Assembly: GCA_003156715.1 (NCBI GenBank)
Contig: PMHO01000038.1
Location: 164,919-203,996, forward strand
Length of the DNA: 39,078 bases
Source: Candidatus Tityobacter terrigena
GTDB lineage: Bacteria; Vulcanimicrobiota; Vulcanimicrobiia; Vulcanimicrobiales; Vulcanimicrobiaceae
Direction of reading: 5' to 3'
Below, piece after piece: positions 1 through 7,693 of this stretch (positions within the stretch are counted from its first letter, which is position 1; every line of letters starts with the position of its first letter). The notes beneath the pieces were generated by a model, which ran no database searches, was not told where the DNA came from, and saw only the letters and a program-made list of their open reading frames with translations. Made by a program: the position numbers and the translations under genes.

Positions 1-5
1 GGCCG

Positions 6-446
6 TCACACGAGTTGCGAGAGCCGCTGCGCGAATTCGGCGATCGTTTTCTTGGCGACGCTTTCGATCAGCCGGCCGCCCACGCTGACGATGATGCCGC
101 TGACTTGCGCGTCCGTGTGCAACTCGACGTGCGTCTTGCCGTCGCGCGGCACGAGCCGGGATACAATCGTCGCGCGCACCCCGCCGCGCCCCTTAACGTC
201 GTCGCCCTGCACGCGCATCGTCGCCGTGTGGGTCGCTTCGTCGAACGATTCGACGAAGATTGTCGCATTGTAGGCGATCGCGACCGGGCCGACCTTGACC
301 GAAACCTTAGCGCGGTACGTCTTGTCGTCGACCTTCTCGGTCACTTCGGCGTTCGGTATGCAGGTCGCGACGCGCGGCACGTCCTTCAGCACCGGCCATA
401 CGCGTTCGATCGGGGCATCGACATCGAAGGCGTCGTCGATGATCAA
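6..446 (-). CDS. coxG: CoxG-like SRPBCC-fold protein of the CO dehydrogenase cluster
   Basis: A 146-residue protein of the CoxG family (START/SRPBCC helix-grip fold). Members accompany aerobic CO dehydrogenase and related molybdenum hydroxylases; a role in membrane attachment or quinone coupling of the enzyme has been proposed. Visible features are the N-terminal strand followed by an 'APIERVWPVLKDV' helix (residues 12-24), the 'CIPNAE' segment typical of CoxG, and a C-terminal amphipathic helix. The start is a TTG at 446 whose bases overlap the TGA of the upstream xdhC gene (TTGA); no ATG or GTG lies near, and residue 1 already begins the family's first strand. It is the last gene of the coxD-coxE-xdhC-xdhC-coxG operon and ends at the window edge. 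Family assignment is confident; the exact biochemical role is not known from sequence. Confidence 0.85.
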   Translation of the reverse strand: MIIDDAFDVDAPIERVWPVLKDVPRVATCIPNAEVTEKVDDKTYRAKVSVKVGPVAIAYNATIFVESFDEATHTATMRVQGDDVKGRGGVRATIVSRLVPRDGKTHVELHTDAQVSGIIVSVGGRLIESVAKKTIAEFAQRLSQLV

Positions 447-1267
447 AGCGTCACCTCTTGCAGCGGCGCCGGCTGTGCGATGGAGCGCTCGCTGCCGTGA
501 ACCGGCGCCGTCCCCTCACGCAGTCGGCCGCCGGCGCGGCCGGAACGCAGGGCGACGATCTCGGCGGCGATCGAGATCGCCGTCTCTTCCGGCGTTCGCG
601 CGCCAATGTCGAGACCAATCGGAGCGCTGATGCGAGCGAGGTCACCATCGCCGATTCCCGCTTCTCGCAGGGCTGCGATACGGTTCGCGTGGGTGCGCCG
701 GCTGCCCATCGCGCCAATGTAGCCGGCCTCGGTTTGCAGCGCAACCTGGAGCAGCGGAACGTCGAACTTGACGTCGTGCGTTAAAACGACGAGGACCGTC
801 CGAGCATTGACCGGCGCTTCCCGCAAGAACTCATCCGGCCACGCGACGACCACCTCATCGGCGTCGGGGATGCGGCGCTTGGTTGCAAAGATCGGGCGAG
901 CGTCGACGACCGTGACGCGGTATCCGAGGTACTTCCCGATCTTAGCCATGGCTCGCGAGAAGTCGATCGCGCCGAAAACGTACATGTTCGGCTTTGGCGC
1001 GAACGATTCAATGAAGACCTTGACCTCGACGCCGACTGGTTCGCCGTCGGCGCCGAAGGTGCGAATCGCCGTCTCGCCTAGGTCGAGCAGCGCTCGCGCT
1101 TCAGCCTGGACGGCGTGGTTGAGGCCGGGAGAGCCCAGATCGCCATCCGTCCCGTCGTCGTCGACGAGCAGCTTGGCGCCGGCTCCCGTACCGTCGATGC
1201 ACGTGGCCAGGGCCGCTGGGCGGTCGCCGCGCAAGTTTGCGGCGAGCCGTTCGAAGAGGCTCCTCAC
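443..1267 (-). CDS. XdhC/CoxI-family molybdenum cofactor maturation protein (full length)
   Basis: A 274-residue protein with an N-terminal XdhC_CoxI domain (about residues 1-80) and a C-terminal Rossmann-type XdhC_C domain (from the 'NMYVFGAIDFSRAMAKI' segment onward, including 'VVDARPIF' and 'YIGAMGSRRTHANR'). XdhC proteins bind molybdenum cofactor, promote its sulfuration and hand it to xanthine-dehydrogenase-family enzymes, so the likely client is the CoxL subunit encoded by the divergent operon. The start is GTG at 1267, which overlaps the TGA of the short XdhC gene as GTGA; a longer reading from 1309 would run deep into that gene and is less likely. In the Oligotropha cox cluster both CoxF and CoxI belong to this family, and I cannot say which one this is. 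Confidence 0.85.
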   Translation of the reverse strand: MRSLFERLAANLRGDRPAALATCIDGTGAGAKLLVDDDGTDGDLGSPGLNHAVQAEARALLDLGETAIRTFGADGEPVGVEVKVFIESFAPKPNMYVFGAIDFSRAMAKIGKYLGYRVTVVDARPIFATKRRIPDADEVVVAWPDEFLREAPVNARTVLVVLTHDVKFDVPLLQVALQTEAGYIGAMGSRRTHANRIAALREAGIGDGDLARISAPIGLDIGARTPEETAISIAAEIVALRSGRAGGRLREGTAPVHGSERSIAQPAPLQEVTL

Positions 1268-1578
1268 CAGTCCAGCCGCTCGACGAAGACGTGGATCGTG
1301 CCGCCACACGTCAAGCCGTGCTCGGCTGCCTCTGCATCGCTGATGCCGTAGGTTACCAGGCGAGGCCGGCCGGTTGCAATTGCATCCTGGGCCTCCTCAT
1401 AGACGGCCCCTTCGACGCATCCGCCGCTAACCGAACCCGCGACCTCGCCACGTTCGTTCACCGCCAGCACCGCTCCGGGATCTCGCGGTGCGGAGCGTTC
1501 GACGCCGACGACCGTCGCAAGCGCAATGCGCTGACGTTCCCCGCGCCAGCGCTCGATCGTGTCCAGAACGTCCATCAT
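1264..1578 (-). CDS. Short XdhC_CoxI-domain protein
   Basis: A 104-residue protein made only of the N-terminal XdhC_CoxI domain: 'RIALATVVGVERSAPRDPGA' near residues 14-33, the 'GSVSGGCVEGAVYEEA' signature, and 'HGLTCGGTIHVFVE' near the C-terminus. These segments carry the conserved cysteines of the domain (one in GGCVEG, one in LTCGG). The Rossmann domain of a full XdhC is absent. The start is ATG at 1578, overlapping the coxE stop as ATGA, with an AAAGGAAA Shine-Dalgarno sequence about 10 bases upstream; an in-frame extension to 1794 lies inside coxE and is arginine-rich shadow sequence. The following gene supplies a full XdhC, so this protein probably pairs with it to mature the CoxL cofactor (inference). 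Confidence 0.8.
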   Translation of the reverse strand: MMDVLDTIERWRGERQRIALATVVGVERSAPRDPGAVLAVNERGEVAGSVSGGCVEGAVYEEAQDAIATGRPRLVTYGISDAEAAEHGLTCGGTIHVFVERLDW

Positions 1579-2810
1579 CGGCGTGGTTTCCTTTCGAACG
1601 TTTCCATTGGTCTTGAGCCTTTCGCTCTGTGCCCGCTCACGGCCCCGCGTCCGCCGGCCTCGACGGCGCCGGCGATCGCCTCGAGGGAACGCAGATTGTG
1701 CCCGGCGACGAGGGCGTCGACGTAAGGAAGCGCCGCCGCCATGCCGCGCGCCAACGGTTCGAAGGCGGGGTGCTTCTTTTGCGGATTGACCCACACGATC
1801 CGGCGGCAGAGCTTTTGGAGTCGTGCCATCTCGCGCGCAACGAGTTCGGGGTCCTCACGTTCCCAGCCATCCGAAAGGATGACGACCGTGCCGCCCCGCG
1901 CGGCCCCGCGCTGCGCGTAGCGCGCATTGAAGGCATGCAGCGCCGCGCCGATTCGGGTTCCGCCGCCGTAATCGCGCAGCTCGCGCCCGAGCGCGCCCAT
2001 CGCGCGCGTGGGGCCGGCGCGCATCAGCGTTGGGCCGATCTCCGTCAACCGCGTCGCGAACGCAAACGCGCGCACGCGGCTGCGCTGCAGCGCACTATAG
2101 CGCGCGTACTGAAGCAGCGGCCGCGCGTACGGGACCATGGAGCCGGACACGTCACACAGGAAAACGAGCGGGCGCAGGCGTTCGCGGCGCTCGCTATTGC
2201 GACGCCGCAACAGCTCACCGGCGGTGCGCGCCGCGTTGCGCAGCGTTGCGCGCAGGTCGAGCCGGTCGCCGCGCACCGCCGTCCGGCGCAGCCGCGAGCG
2301 CCGGGTTTCCGCGATCGACGCCAGGCGCGCGACGGCGCGACGTGCGAGCGCAAGCTCGCGCTCGTCCATTTCGGCGAAATCCCGATCCACCAGGCGTTCC
2401 TCGGGCGAGGCCATCGCGACGAATAGCGCGGCATCACGCGCCTCGGCGTCGCCGGCGCGCCGCTCGTCCGGCGCCGGCGCACGCATGCGCGGCGACGCGC
2501 GTTGCAGGTTCCGGATGACGTCGTCGCGCGGAACGTTCGGCACGAGTGCGGCTAAGATGTCGCCTTGCGGCAGCGCGCCCCAAAAATCGAGGAAGGCGGC
2601 GTGGAACCGCGTAAGGTCGCCAATCGAAGGCAGCATGGCGATCCGGGCGCACCAATACAGTTCGGGTCCCGTTTTGGGCAGCGCCTGGGCCAGCAGTTCG
2701 GCAAAGGCGAGCGCGCGGGTCGTTCCCGCATCGACGTTATAGTAAGCAAGCGCCCGGTCGAGCAGGGTAGCCAGGGTGGCTGCGTCGTGCTGCTCCATCT
2801 GGTGCATCAC
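1575..2810 (-). CDS. coxE: CoxE-like von Willebrand factor A domain protein
   Basis: A 411-residue VWA-containing CoxE family protein. The MIDAS metal-binding motif D-x-S-x-S is seen at residues 220-224 (DVSGS), followed by the 'GGGTRIGAAL' segment and 'VVILSDGWEREDPE', the usual third metal-ligand region. The N-terminal half is helical and arginine-rich. CoxE works with the AAA+ ATPase CoxD in inserting or remodelling the metal site of the CO-dehydrogenase-type large subunit (known for Oligotropha CoxD, inferred here). The start is GTG at 2810 (GTGA overlap with coxD) or the next codon, ATG at 2807. It overlaps the short xdhC gene at its end, so the operon is probably translationally coupled throughout. 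Confidence 0.85.
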   Translation of the reverse strand: MMHQMEQHDAATLATLLDRALAYYNVDAGTTRALAFAELLAQALPKTGPELYWCARIAMLPSIGDLTRFHAAFLDFWGALPQGDILAALVPNVPRDDVIRNLQRASPRMRAPAPDERRAGDAEARDAALFVAMASPEERLVDRDFAEMDERELALARRAVARLASIAETRRSRLRRTAVRGDRLDLRATLRNAARTAGELLRRRNSERRERLRPLVFLCDVSGSMVPYARPLLQYARYSALQRSRVRAFAFATRLTEIGPTLMRAGPTRAMGALGRELRDYGGGTRIGAALHAFNARYAQRGAARGGTVVILSDGWEREDPELVAREMARLQKLCRRIVWVNPQKKHPAFEPLARGMAAALPYVDALVAGHNLRSLEAIAGAVEAGGRGAVSGHRAKGSRPMETFERKPRR

Positions 2811-3670
2811 GAAACGAGCTTGTCCGTGATGGCGCGGGCGATTTCCATGTCTTCGGGATACTTCACGACCGCCCCGAGCGAATCCGCAACCGCTTCCCGG
2901 TCGAGGCGCGGCCGCCCGAGCGCGATCAACGTTTCAGCCCAATCGAGGGCTTCGGCGATCCCCGGCGGCTTGCGGAGCTCGCGGCTGCGCAACATCGCGA
3001 CTGCAGCGGCGACCTGTGCCGCCAGATCCCCAGAAAGCTGCGGCAAGTGGAGACGCAGGATCTCGATCTCCCGCCCAATCGACGGATGGTCGATCCAATG
3101 GTAGAAGCAGCGCCGCTTCAGTGCGTCGTGCAGATCGCGCGTGCGATTCGACGTTAAAATCGTGATCGGCGGATAGTGCGCCGCAATGCGGCCGCGTTCC
3201 GGGATGGTCATCGCGTGGTCGGCTAGGAACTCGAGCAAATAGGCTTCGAACTCGTCGTCGGCGCGATCGATCTCGTCGATCAGAAGGACTGCACCGTGCT
3301 TGCGCGTCGCTCCGAGCGCGGCGAGCAGCGGGCGGCGGATCAGGAACTCGTCACCGTAAAGGTCCGGAACCGCCGCAGAAGACGCTTCGGCCGCGCGGAT
3401 CGCGAGGAGTTGTCTGGCGTAGTTCCAGTCGTAGGCGGCCGCGTAGAGATCGAGCCCTTCGTAGCACTGCAGGCGGATAAGCTCGGCCTCGTAGACGCGC
3501 GACAGCGCCCGCGCCGCGTCGGTCTTTCCGACACCCGCCTCGCCCTCGAGCAGGAGCGGCCGCTCGAGCGCGACGGCGCTCGCGAGCGCCGTCGCTAGGC
3601 CGCGATCCGCCAGGTACCCGACCGCGCGCAGGCGCTCCGTCAGGTGCTCGACGTCGACTGCACTCCTCAT
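2807..3670 (-). CDS. coxD: CoxD-like MoxR-family AAA+ ATPase
   Basis: A 287-residue AAA+ ATPase of the MoxR type. Walker A is GEAGVGKT (residues 43-50) and Walker B is LLIDEID (about 129-135); 'ILTSNRTRDLHDALKRRC' contains the sensor 1 and arginine-finger region. MoxR ATPases partner with VWA proteins, and the overlapping downstream gene is exactly such a protein (CoxE). In Oligotropha carboxidovorans CoxD is needed for assembling the bimetallic centre of CO dehydrogenase; the same chaperone-like role is inferred. The ATG at 3670 is preferred over an upstream TTG at 3718 because the latter only adds a non-conserved arginine-rich tail. This gene opens the minus-strand accessory operon and faces coxS across about 110 bp. 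Confidence 0.87.
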   Translation of the reverse strand: MRSAVDVEHLTERLRAVGYLADRGLATALASAVALERPLLLEGEAGVGKTDAARALSRVYEAELIRLQCYEGLDLYAAAYDWNYARQLLAIRAAEASSAAVPDLYGDEFLIRRPLLAALGATRKHGAVLLIDEIDRADDEFEAYLLEFLADHAMTIPERGRIAAHYPPITILTSNRTRDLHDALKRRCFYHWIDHPSIGREIEILRLHLPQLSGDLAAQVAAAVAMLRSRELRKPPGIAEALDWAETLIALGRPRLDREAVADSLGAVVKYPEDMEIARAITDKLVS

Positions 3671-3779
3671 AGCACCGCGCTTCGGCAAGGCTTCGCGCCT
3701 TCCCGTGAACGCTTGCAAGACCAGGACTTTCGATGCCGGCGCGGTAGCTCAGCCTTCCCACGAATCCAGGGAGAATTGC

Positions 3780-4295
3780 ATGGAAACCGTCAACATCGAG
3801 GTCAACGGCCGTTCTTATTCGAACGAAGTCGAGCCTCGTCTCCTCCTGGTCCACTACTTGCGCGACACACTCGGTCTGACCGGGACGCATGTCGGATGCG
3901 ACACCTCGAGCTGCGGCGCGTGCACGGTGCTGCTCGATGGCATTTCCGTTAAGAGCTGCACCGTTTTCGCGGCGCAGGCCGGCGGGCACGCCGTCACGAC
4001 GATCGAAGGTATCGGGAACAGCGGCGCGCTGCATCCGATGCAGGAGGCTTTCTGGGCCAAACACGGTCTGCAATGCGGATTCTGCACGCCGGGCATGATC
4101 GTCAGTTGCATCGACTTGCTCCGTCGCAACCCCGATCCGAGCGACGCCGAAATACGCGCCGGAATCGAAGGCAATCTTTGCCGTTGCACCGGGTATGAAA
4201 ATATCGTACGCGCGGTGCGCGCCGCGGCCGCCGCCATGAAGGCCGACGAGCCGCGCCGGAGCGTTGCCGAACTGCTGCCCGTAGGAGCTTCCTAA
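3780..4295 (+). CDS. coxS: CO dehydrogenase-type small subunit with two [2Fe-2S] clusters
   Basis: A 171-residue iron-sulfur subunit of the xanthine oxidase/CO dehydrogenase family. The plant-ferredoxin-type cluster is bound by C40, C45, C48 and C60, and the helical-domain cluster by C99, C102, C134 and C136 (CGFC ... CRC). It relays electrons from the molybdenum site in CoxL to FAD in CoxM. The ATG at 3780 is preceded by a GGGAG Shine-Dalgarno sequence with a seven-base spacer; an upstream in-frame start at 3705 lacks family similarity. The stop overlaps the coxL start as TAATG, and the gene order S-L-M is the one usual for form II clusters rather than the M-S-L order of classical form I cox operons. 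Confidence 0.93.
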   Translation: METVNIEVNGRSYSNEVEPRLLLVHYLRDTLGLTGTHVGCDTSSCGACTVLLDGISVKSCTVFAAQAGGHAVTTIEGIGNSGALHPMQEAFWAKHGLQCGFCTPGMIVSCIDLLRRNPDPSDAEIRAGIEGNLCRCTGYENIVRAVRAAAAAMKADEPRRSVAELLPVGAS

Positions 4296-6643
4296 TGTCG
4301 ACGATTCCATCGATGATCGGTTCCCCGATTCGCCGCCGCGAAGATCCGCGCTTGATCACGGGCCGCGCGACCTACGTCGATGACGTCAAAATGGTCGGGA
4401 CGGTATACGCTGCTTTCGTCCGGAGCCCGTACGGCCACGCAAAAGTACGCAGCGTCGACGTCTCTGCGGCCAAGGAGCGTCCCGGCGTCGTCGCCGCGTA
4501 TGCGGCGGCGGATCTTATCGCCGCCGGCCTCAACGTCTCGATCCCGGTAGCGGCGGATCTTCCGGGCCTCAAGAAACCGGCCCACCCGCCGCTGGCCATC
4601 GACGAAGTGCGCTTCGTCGGGGAGCCGGTCGCGGTCGTCGTCGCGAACACTCCATACGCGGCGCGCGACGCCGTCGAGGCGGTCGCCGTTGAATACGATC
4701 AGCTCGAGGCCGCGATCGATCTCGAAAAGGCCGCAGCCGGTCCGCCCTACGTTCACGAGGATCTCGGCACGAACGTCGCGTTCGTGATGCCGGTCAAGAC
4801 GGGCGATCCCGAAGCCGCCTTCGCCGAAGCCGACGTCGTGGTCAAGGAGCGCATCGTGAATCAGCGCTTGATTCCGTGCCCGATGGAGCCGCGTTCGATG
4901 CTGGCCCACTGGGATACCGGGGCTGCGCATCTGACCCTTTGGACCTCAACGCAGATCCCGCATCTGCTGCGCACCAATCTCGCGCTTCTGCTCGGTTTAG
5001 GCGAAATCAAGGTGCGCGTCATCGCACCGGAAGTGGGCGGAGGTTTCGGCGCCAAGCTGAACCTTTACGGCGAGGAGATCGTCGTGTCGTGGCTTTCGAC
5101 GCAGCTCGGGCGGCCGGTCAAGTACATCGAAACGCGCTCGGAAAACTTTGCAGCGATGACGCACGGCCGCGATCAGATCCAGTACATCGAGGTCGGCGCG
5201 AAGAAGGACGGCACGATCACCGGGTTGCGGATGAAGATCTTCGCCAATCTCGGCGCGTATCATCAGCTCTTGACGCCGGGGATTCCGACCTTCACGCCGC
5301 TGATGTCGCCTGGCTGTTACAAGCTGACGGGCTTCGATTGCGAAGTGACCGGCGTCTTCACGAACACCATGGCGACCGACGCGTATCGCGGCGCGGGCCG
5401 CCCCGAGGCGACCTTCATGATCGAGCGCGCGATCGATCTGGTCGCGCTGGAGTTGGGGCTCGATCCGGTCGACGTACGCCGTAAGAACTTTATTGGCTCG
5501 GGCGAGTTTCCGTTCACCACGATCACCGGACTTACGTATGACAGCGGCAACTATGCCGCTTCGCTCGACAAAGCATTGGAGCTCGTCGACTATAAAGGCC
5601 TGCGGGCCAAGCAGGAAGAGCTTCGTAAGCAGGGCCGTTATCTTGGAATCGGGTTTTCGACCTACGTCGAAGTCTGCGGGATGGGGCCTTCGGCGGCAAT
5701 GCCGGCGCCCGGCTGGGACAGCGCGCAAGTGCGCGTCGAACCGACCGGCAGCGTCACAGTGATGACCGGGATCTCGCCGCACGGACAAGGCGAAGAGACG
5801 ACCTTTGCTCAGATCGTCTCGGCGGAGTTGGGCGTACCGATCGACAGCGTCAGCGTGATCCACGGCGACACGGACAAGGTACAGTACGGCGTCGGAACGT
5901 TCGGTTCGCGTGGGACTGCGGTCGGCGGTGCGGCGCTCAAGCTCGCGATCGACTCGATTCAGGCCAAGGCCGTGAAGATTGCGGCGCATCAATGGGAAGC
6001 GAATCCCGACGACGTCGAGTACAAGGATGGCAAAATCACCGTCAAGGGCGACCCATCGAAATCGATGACGACCGCGGAGGTCGGCTTCACCGCATTCCGC
6101 GGCGTCGGCCTGCCGCCGGGGCTCGAACCCGGGCTTGACGCGACGCGCCGCTTCGAACCACCCAACTTCGTGTATCCGTTCGGTGCGCACGTCTGCGTCG
6201 TGGAAGTCGATGCCGACACCGGCGAGGCCAAGATCGTCCGCTATATCGCAGTCGACGATTGCGGCCGGGTCATCAACCCGCTCATCGTGGATGGGCAAAT
6301 CCACGGCGGCTTGGCGCAGGGCATCGCGCAGGCGCTCTACGAGGAAGCCGTCTACGACGAGAACGGTCAACTGGTCAGCGGCACGTTCATGGACTACGCC
6401 ATGCCGCGCGCGCACCAGCTCCTTGCCTTCGAGACGGATCGGACCACGACGCCCTCGCCCGTCAATCCGCTCGGCGTCAAAGGCGTCGGCGAAGCCGGGA
6501 CGATCGGTTCGACGCCGGCCGTCGTCAACGCGGTGATGGATGCGCTCGCACCATTCGGAGTCAAAAACATCGACATGCCGCTGCGTCCGGAGAAGCTCTG
6601 GAAAGCGATGCATGCGAATTCGAACGGGAAGGTAAACGAGTGA
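4295..6643 (+). CDS. coxL: Form II CoxL-type molybdopterin large subunit
   Basis: A 782-residue molybdenum hydroxylase large subunit with the N-terminal Ald_Xan_dh_C hammerhead domain ('IGSPIRRREDPRLITGRATY' near the start) and the two-part molybdopterin-binding domain ('GGGFGAKLN' near residue 248). The active-site loop reads AYRGAGR at residues 363-369. This is the form II signature; form I CO dehydrogenases have AYxCSFR with the cysteine that carries copper, and that cysteine is absent here. The catalytic glutamate of the family is E733 in GVGEAG. The enzyme probably oxidises a small substrate with water as oxygen donor, but whether CO is that substrate cannot be told. A GGAG sequence precedes the ATG that overlaps the coxS stop; the end overlaps coxM as GTGA. 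Confidence 0.92.
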   Translation: MSTIPSMIGSPIRRREDPRLITGRATYVDDVKMVGTVYAAFVRSPYGHAKVRSVDVSAAKERPGVVAAYAAADLIAAGLNVSIPVAADLPGLKKPAHPPLAIDEVRFVGEPVAVVVANTPYAARDAVEAVAVEYDQLEAAIDLEKAAAGPPYVHEDLGTNVAFVMPVKTGDPEAAFAEADVVVKERIVNQRLIPCPMEPRSMLAHWDTGAAHLTLWTSTQIPHLLRTNLALLLGLGEIKVRVIAPEVGGGFGAKLNLYGEEIVVSWLSTQLGRPVKYIETRSENFAAMTHGRDQIQYIEVGAKKDGTITGLRMKIFANLGAYHQLLTPGIPTFTPLMSPGCYKLTGFDCEVTGVFTNTMATDAYRGAGRPEATFMIERAIDLVALELGLDPVDVRRKNFIGSGEFPFTTITGLTYDSGNYAASLDKALELVDYKGLRAKQEELRKQGRYLGIGFSTYVEVCGMGPSAAMPAPGWDSAQVRVEPTGSVTVMTGISPHGQGEETTFAQIVSAELGVPIDSVSVIHGDTDKVQYGVGTFGSRGTAVGGAALKLAIDSIQAKAVKIAAHQWEANPDDVEYKDGKITVKGDPSKSMTTAEVGFTAFRGVGLPPGLEPGLDATRRFEPPNFVYPFGAHVCVVEVDADTGEAKIVRYIAVDDCGRVINPLIVDGQIHGGLAQGIAQALYEEAVYDENGQLVSGTFMDYAMPRAHQLLAFETDRTTTPSPVNPLGVKGVGEAGTIGSTPAVVNAVMDALAPFGVKNIDMPLRPEKLWKAMHANSNGKVNE

Positions 6644-7491
6644 TTACCGCAGCTTTCGAATACTACCGGCCGGCCTCGCTCGACGAGGCCCTGCGGCTGC
6701 TCGGCGGCCGCGACGACGCCAAAATCTTAGCGGGCGGACACAGTCTCATACCGATGATGAAGTTGAGGCTGGCCGAGCCGGCGGCGCTGATCGACATCGC
6801 CGCGATTCCGGACTTGGGGCGGATCGATTTCGATGGGAAACGCTTTCGCATTGGTGCACTTGTGACCCACGCGACGCTCGCTGCCAACCGCGATCTCGAG
6901 AAAAACGCACCGGCCTTGTGGGACGCGGCGAACCATATCGGCGATCCCCAAGTGCGCAATCGTGGAACGATCGGCGGCTCCGCGTCACACGGCGACCCGT
7001 CCGCCGATTATCCGAGCGTCTTACTCGCACTGGGTGCGACGCTTTCGCTGGCCGGCAAGAGCGGTTCGCGCGACGTCGGCGCGGATGCCTTCTTCCGCGG
7101 CATGTTCGACACCGCGCTCGCGCCGGGGGAGATTCTGACCACGGTTTCCTTCGACGCCGCGCCCGCTTCGGCGTACGCCAAATACCAACATCCGGCTTCG
7201 GGCTACGCGATGGTCGGCGTGGCGGCCAACTTGCGGCTGAACGGCGGAACGGTGGGCGAGGCGCGCATTGCGGTCACGGGCGTGGGAGACAGCGCATTCC
7301 GCGCCGGCAACGTCGAGAAGGCGCTAGCCGGCGCACGTGCCGGCGATGCCGACGCGATCAAGAAGGCGTGTAGCAACGCAGCGTCAGGAGTCGATGCACG
7401 CTCGGACAGCCAAGCCTCGGGAACGTACCGAGCCGCGATGGCCGACGTCTACGCCGCCCGTGCCGTGAGCGCCGCAGCCGCGCGCGGGTAG
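6640..7491 (+). CDS. coxM: CO dehydrogenase-type FAD subunit
   Basis: A 283-residue FAD-binding subunit of the CoxM/XdhB family. The two flavin-binding signatures are present: 'AGGHSLIPMMKLRLA' at residues 31-45 and 'NRGTIGGSASHGDPSADYP' near residues 107-125. The C-terminal CO_deh_flav_C domain includes 'GVGDSAFRAGNVEKALAG'. It passes electrons from the iron-sulfur subunit to the respiratory chain. The start is GTG at 6640, overlapping the coxL TGA as GTGA with a GGGAAGG ribosome-binding site upstream; no ATG exists at the family's N-terminus. It is the last gene of the structural operon and is followed after about 30 bases by a strong hairpin. Confidence 0.92.
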   Translation: MITAAFEYYRPASLDEALRLLGGRDDAKILAGGHSLIPMMKLRLAEPAALIDIAAIPDLGRIDFDGKRFRIGALVTHATLAANRDLEKNAPALWDAANHIGDPQVRNRGTIGGSASHGDPSADYPSVLLALGATLSLAGKSGSRDVGADAFFRGMFDTALAPGEILTTVSFDAAPASAYAKYQHPASGYAMVGVAANLRLNGGTVGEARIAVTGVGDSAFRAGNVEKALAGARAGDADAIKKACSNAASGVDARSDSQASGTYRAAMADVYAARAVSAAAARG

Positions 7492-7522
7492 GCGCCGCAC
7501 ACCGCTTACGGAGCAGTGCCGA

Positions 7523-7579
7523 CAGGTTATCGGCGTCGGGCGACCGATGCCGATAACCTGGTCGCAGGCGTTACCTGCG
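7523..7579. terminator. Strong double hairpin between convergent genes
   Basis: A 17-bp inverted repeat with one G-T pair closes on a GCGA (GNRA-type) tetraloop: left arm starts CAGGTTATCGGC at 7523, right arm ends GCCGATAACCTG at 7560. A second hairpin, CGCAGG/CCTGCG with a five-base loop, follows at 7563-7579. It lies 31 bases after the coxM stop and before the 3' end of the convergent gene at 7694, so it is well placed as a bidirectional terminator. No T-run follows on either strand, so a Rho-independent mechanism is not certain. Confidence 0.5.
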
Positions 7580-7693
7580 CCAAAAGAGGCGTTGCTCCCA
7601 AAGATGATAGTCGTGCCAACTAGATTGCGTTCGGCGGCTTTGCCGCGAGCTTAGGATCACGTGGCGGACGTGGTCAAAAGTCTCCAGACGGCA

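Noticed and set aside
1629-2742. Plus-strand ORFs opposite coxE
   Set aside because: Arg/Ala-rich shadow frames of a gene with clear VWA motifs.
3736-3756. GCGCGGTAGCTCAGCC, which looks like the 5' part of a tRNA
   Set aside because: No anticodon arm, T-arm or matching acceptor strand follows; it lies in the coxS leader.
4997-6613. 538-codon ORF antisense to coxL
   Set aside because: It mirrors coxL in the complementary frame, is rich in Arg, Asp and His as expected from GC-rich shadow frames, and has no recognisable domain.
7527-7556. GCCGATAA in the hairpin arms, which equals the sigma-28 -10 consensus
   Set aside because: No TAAA-type -35 box lies 15 bases upstream on either strand; the match is a by-product of the inverted repeat.
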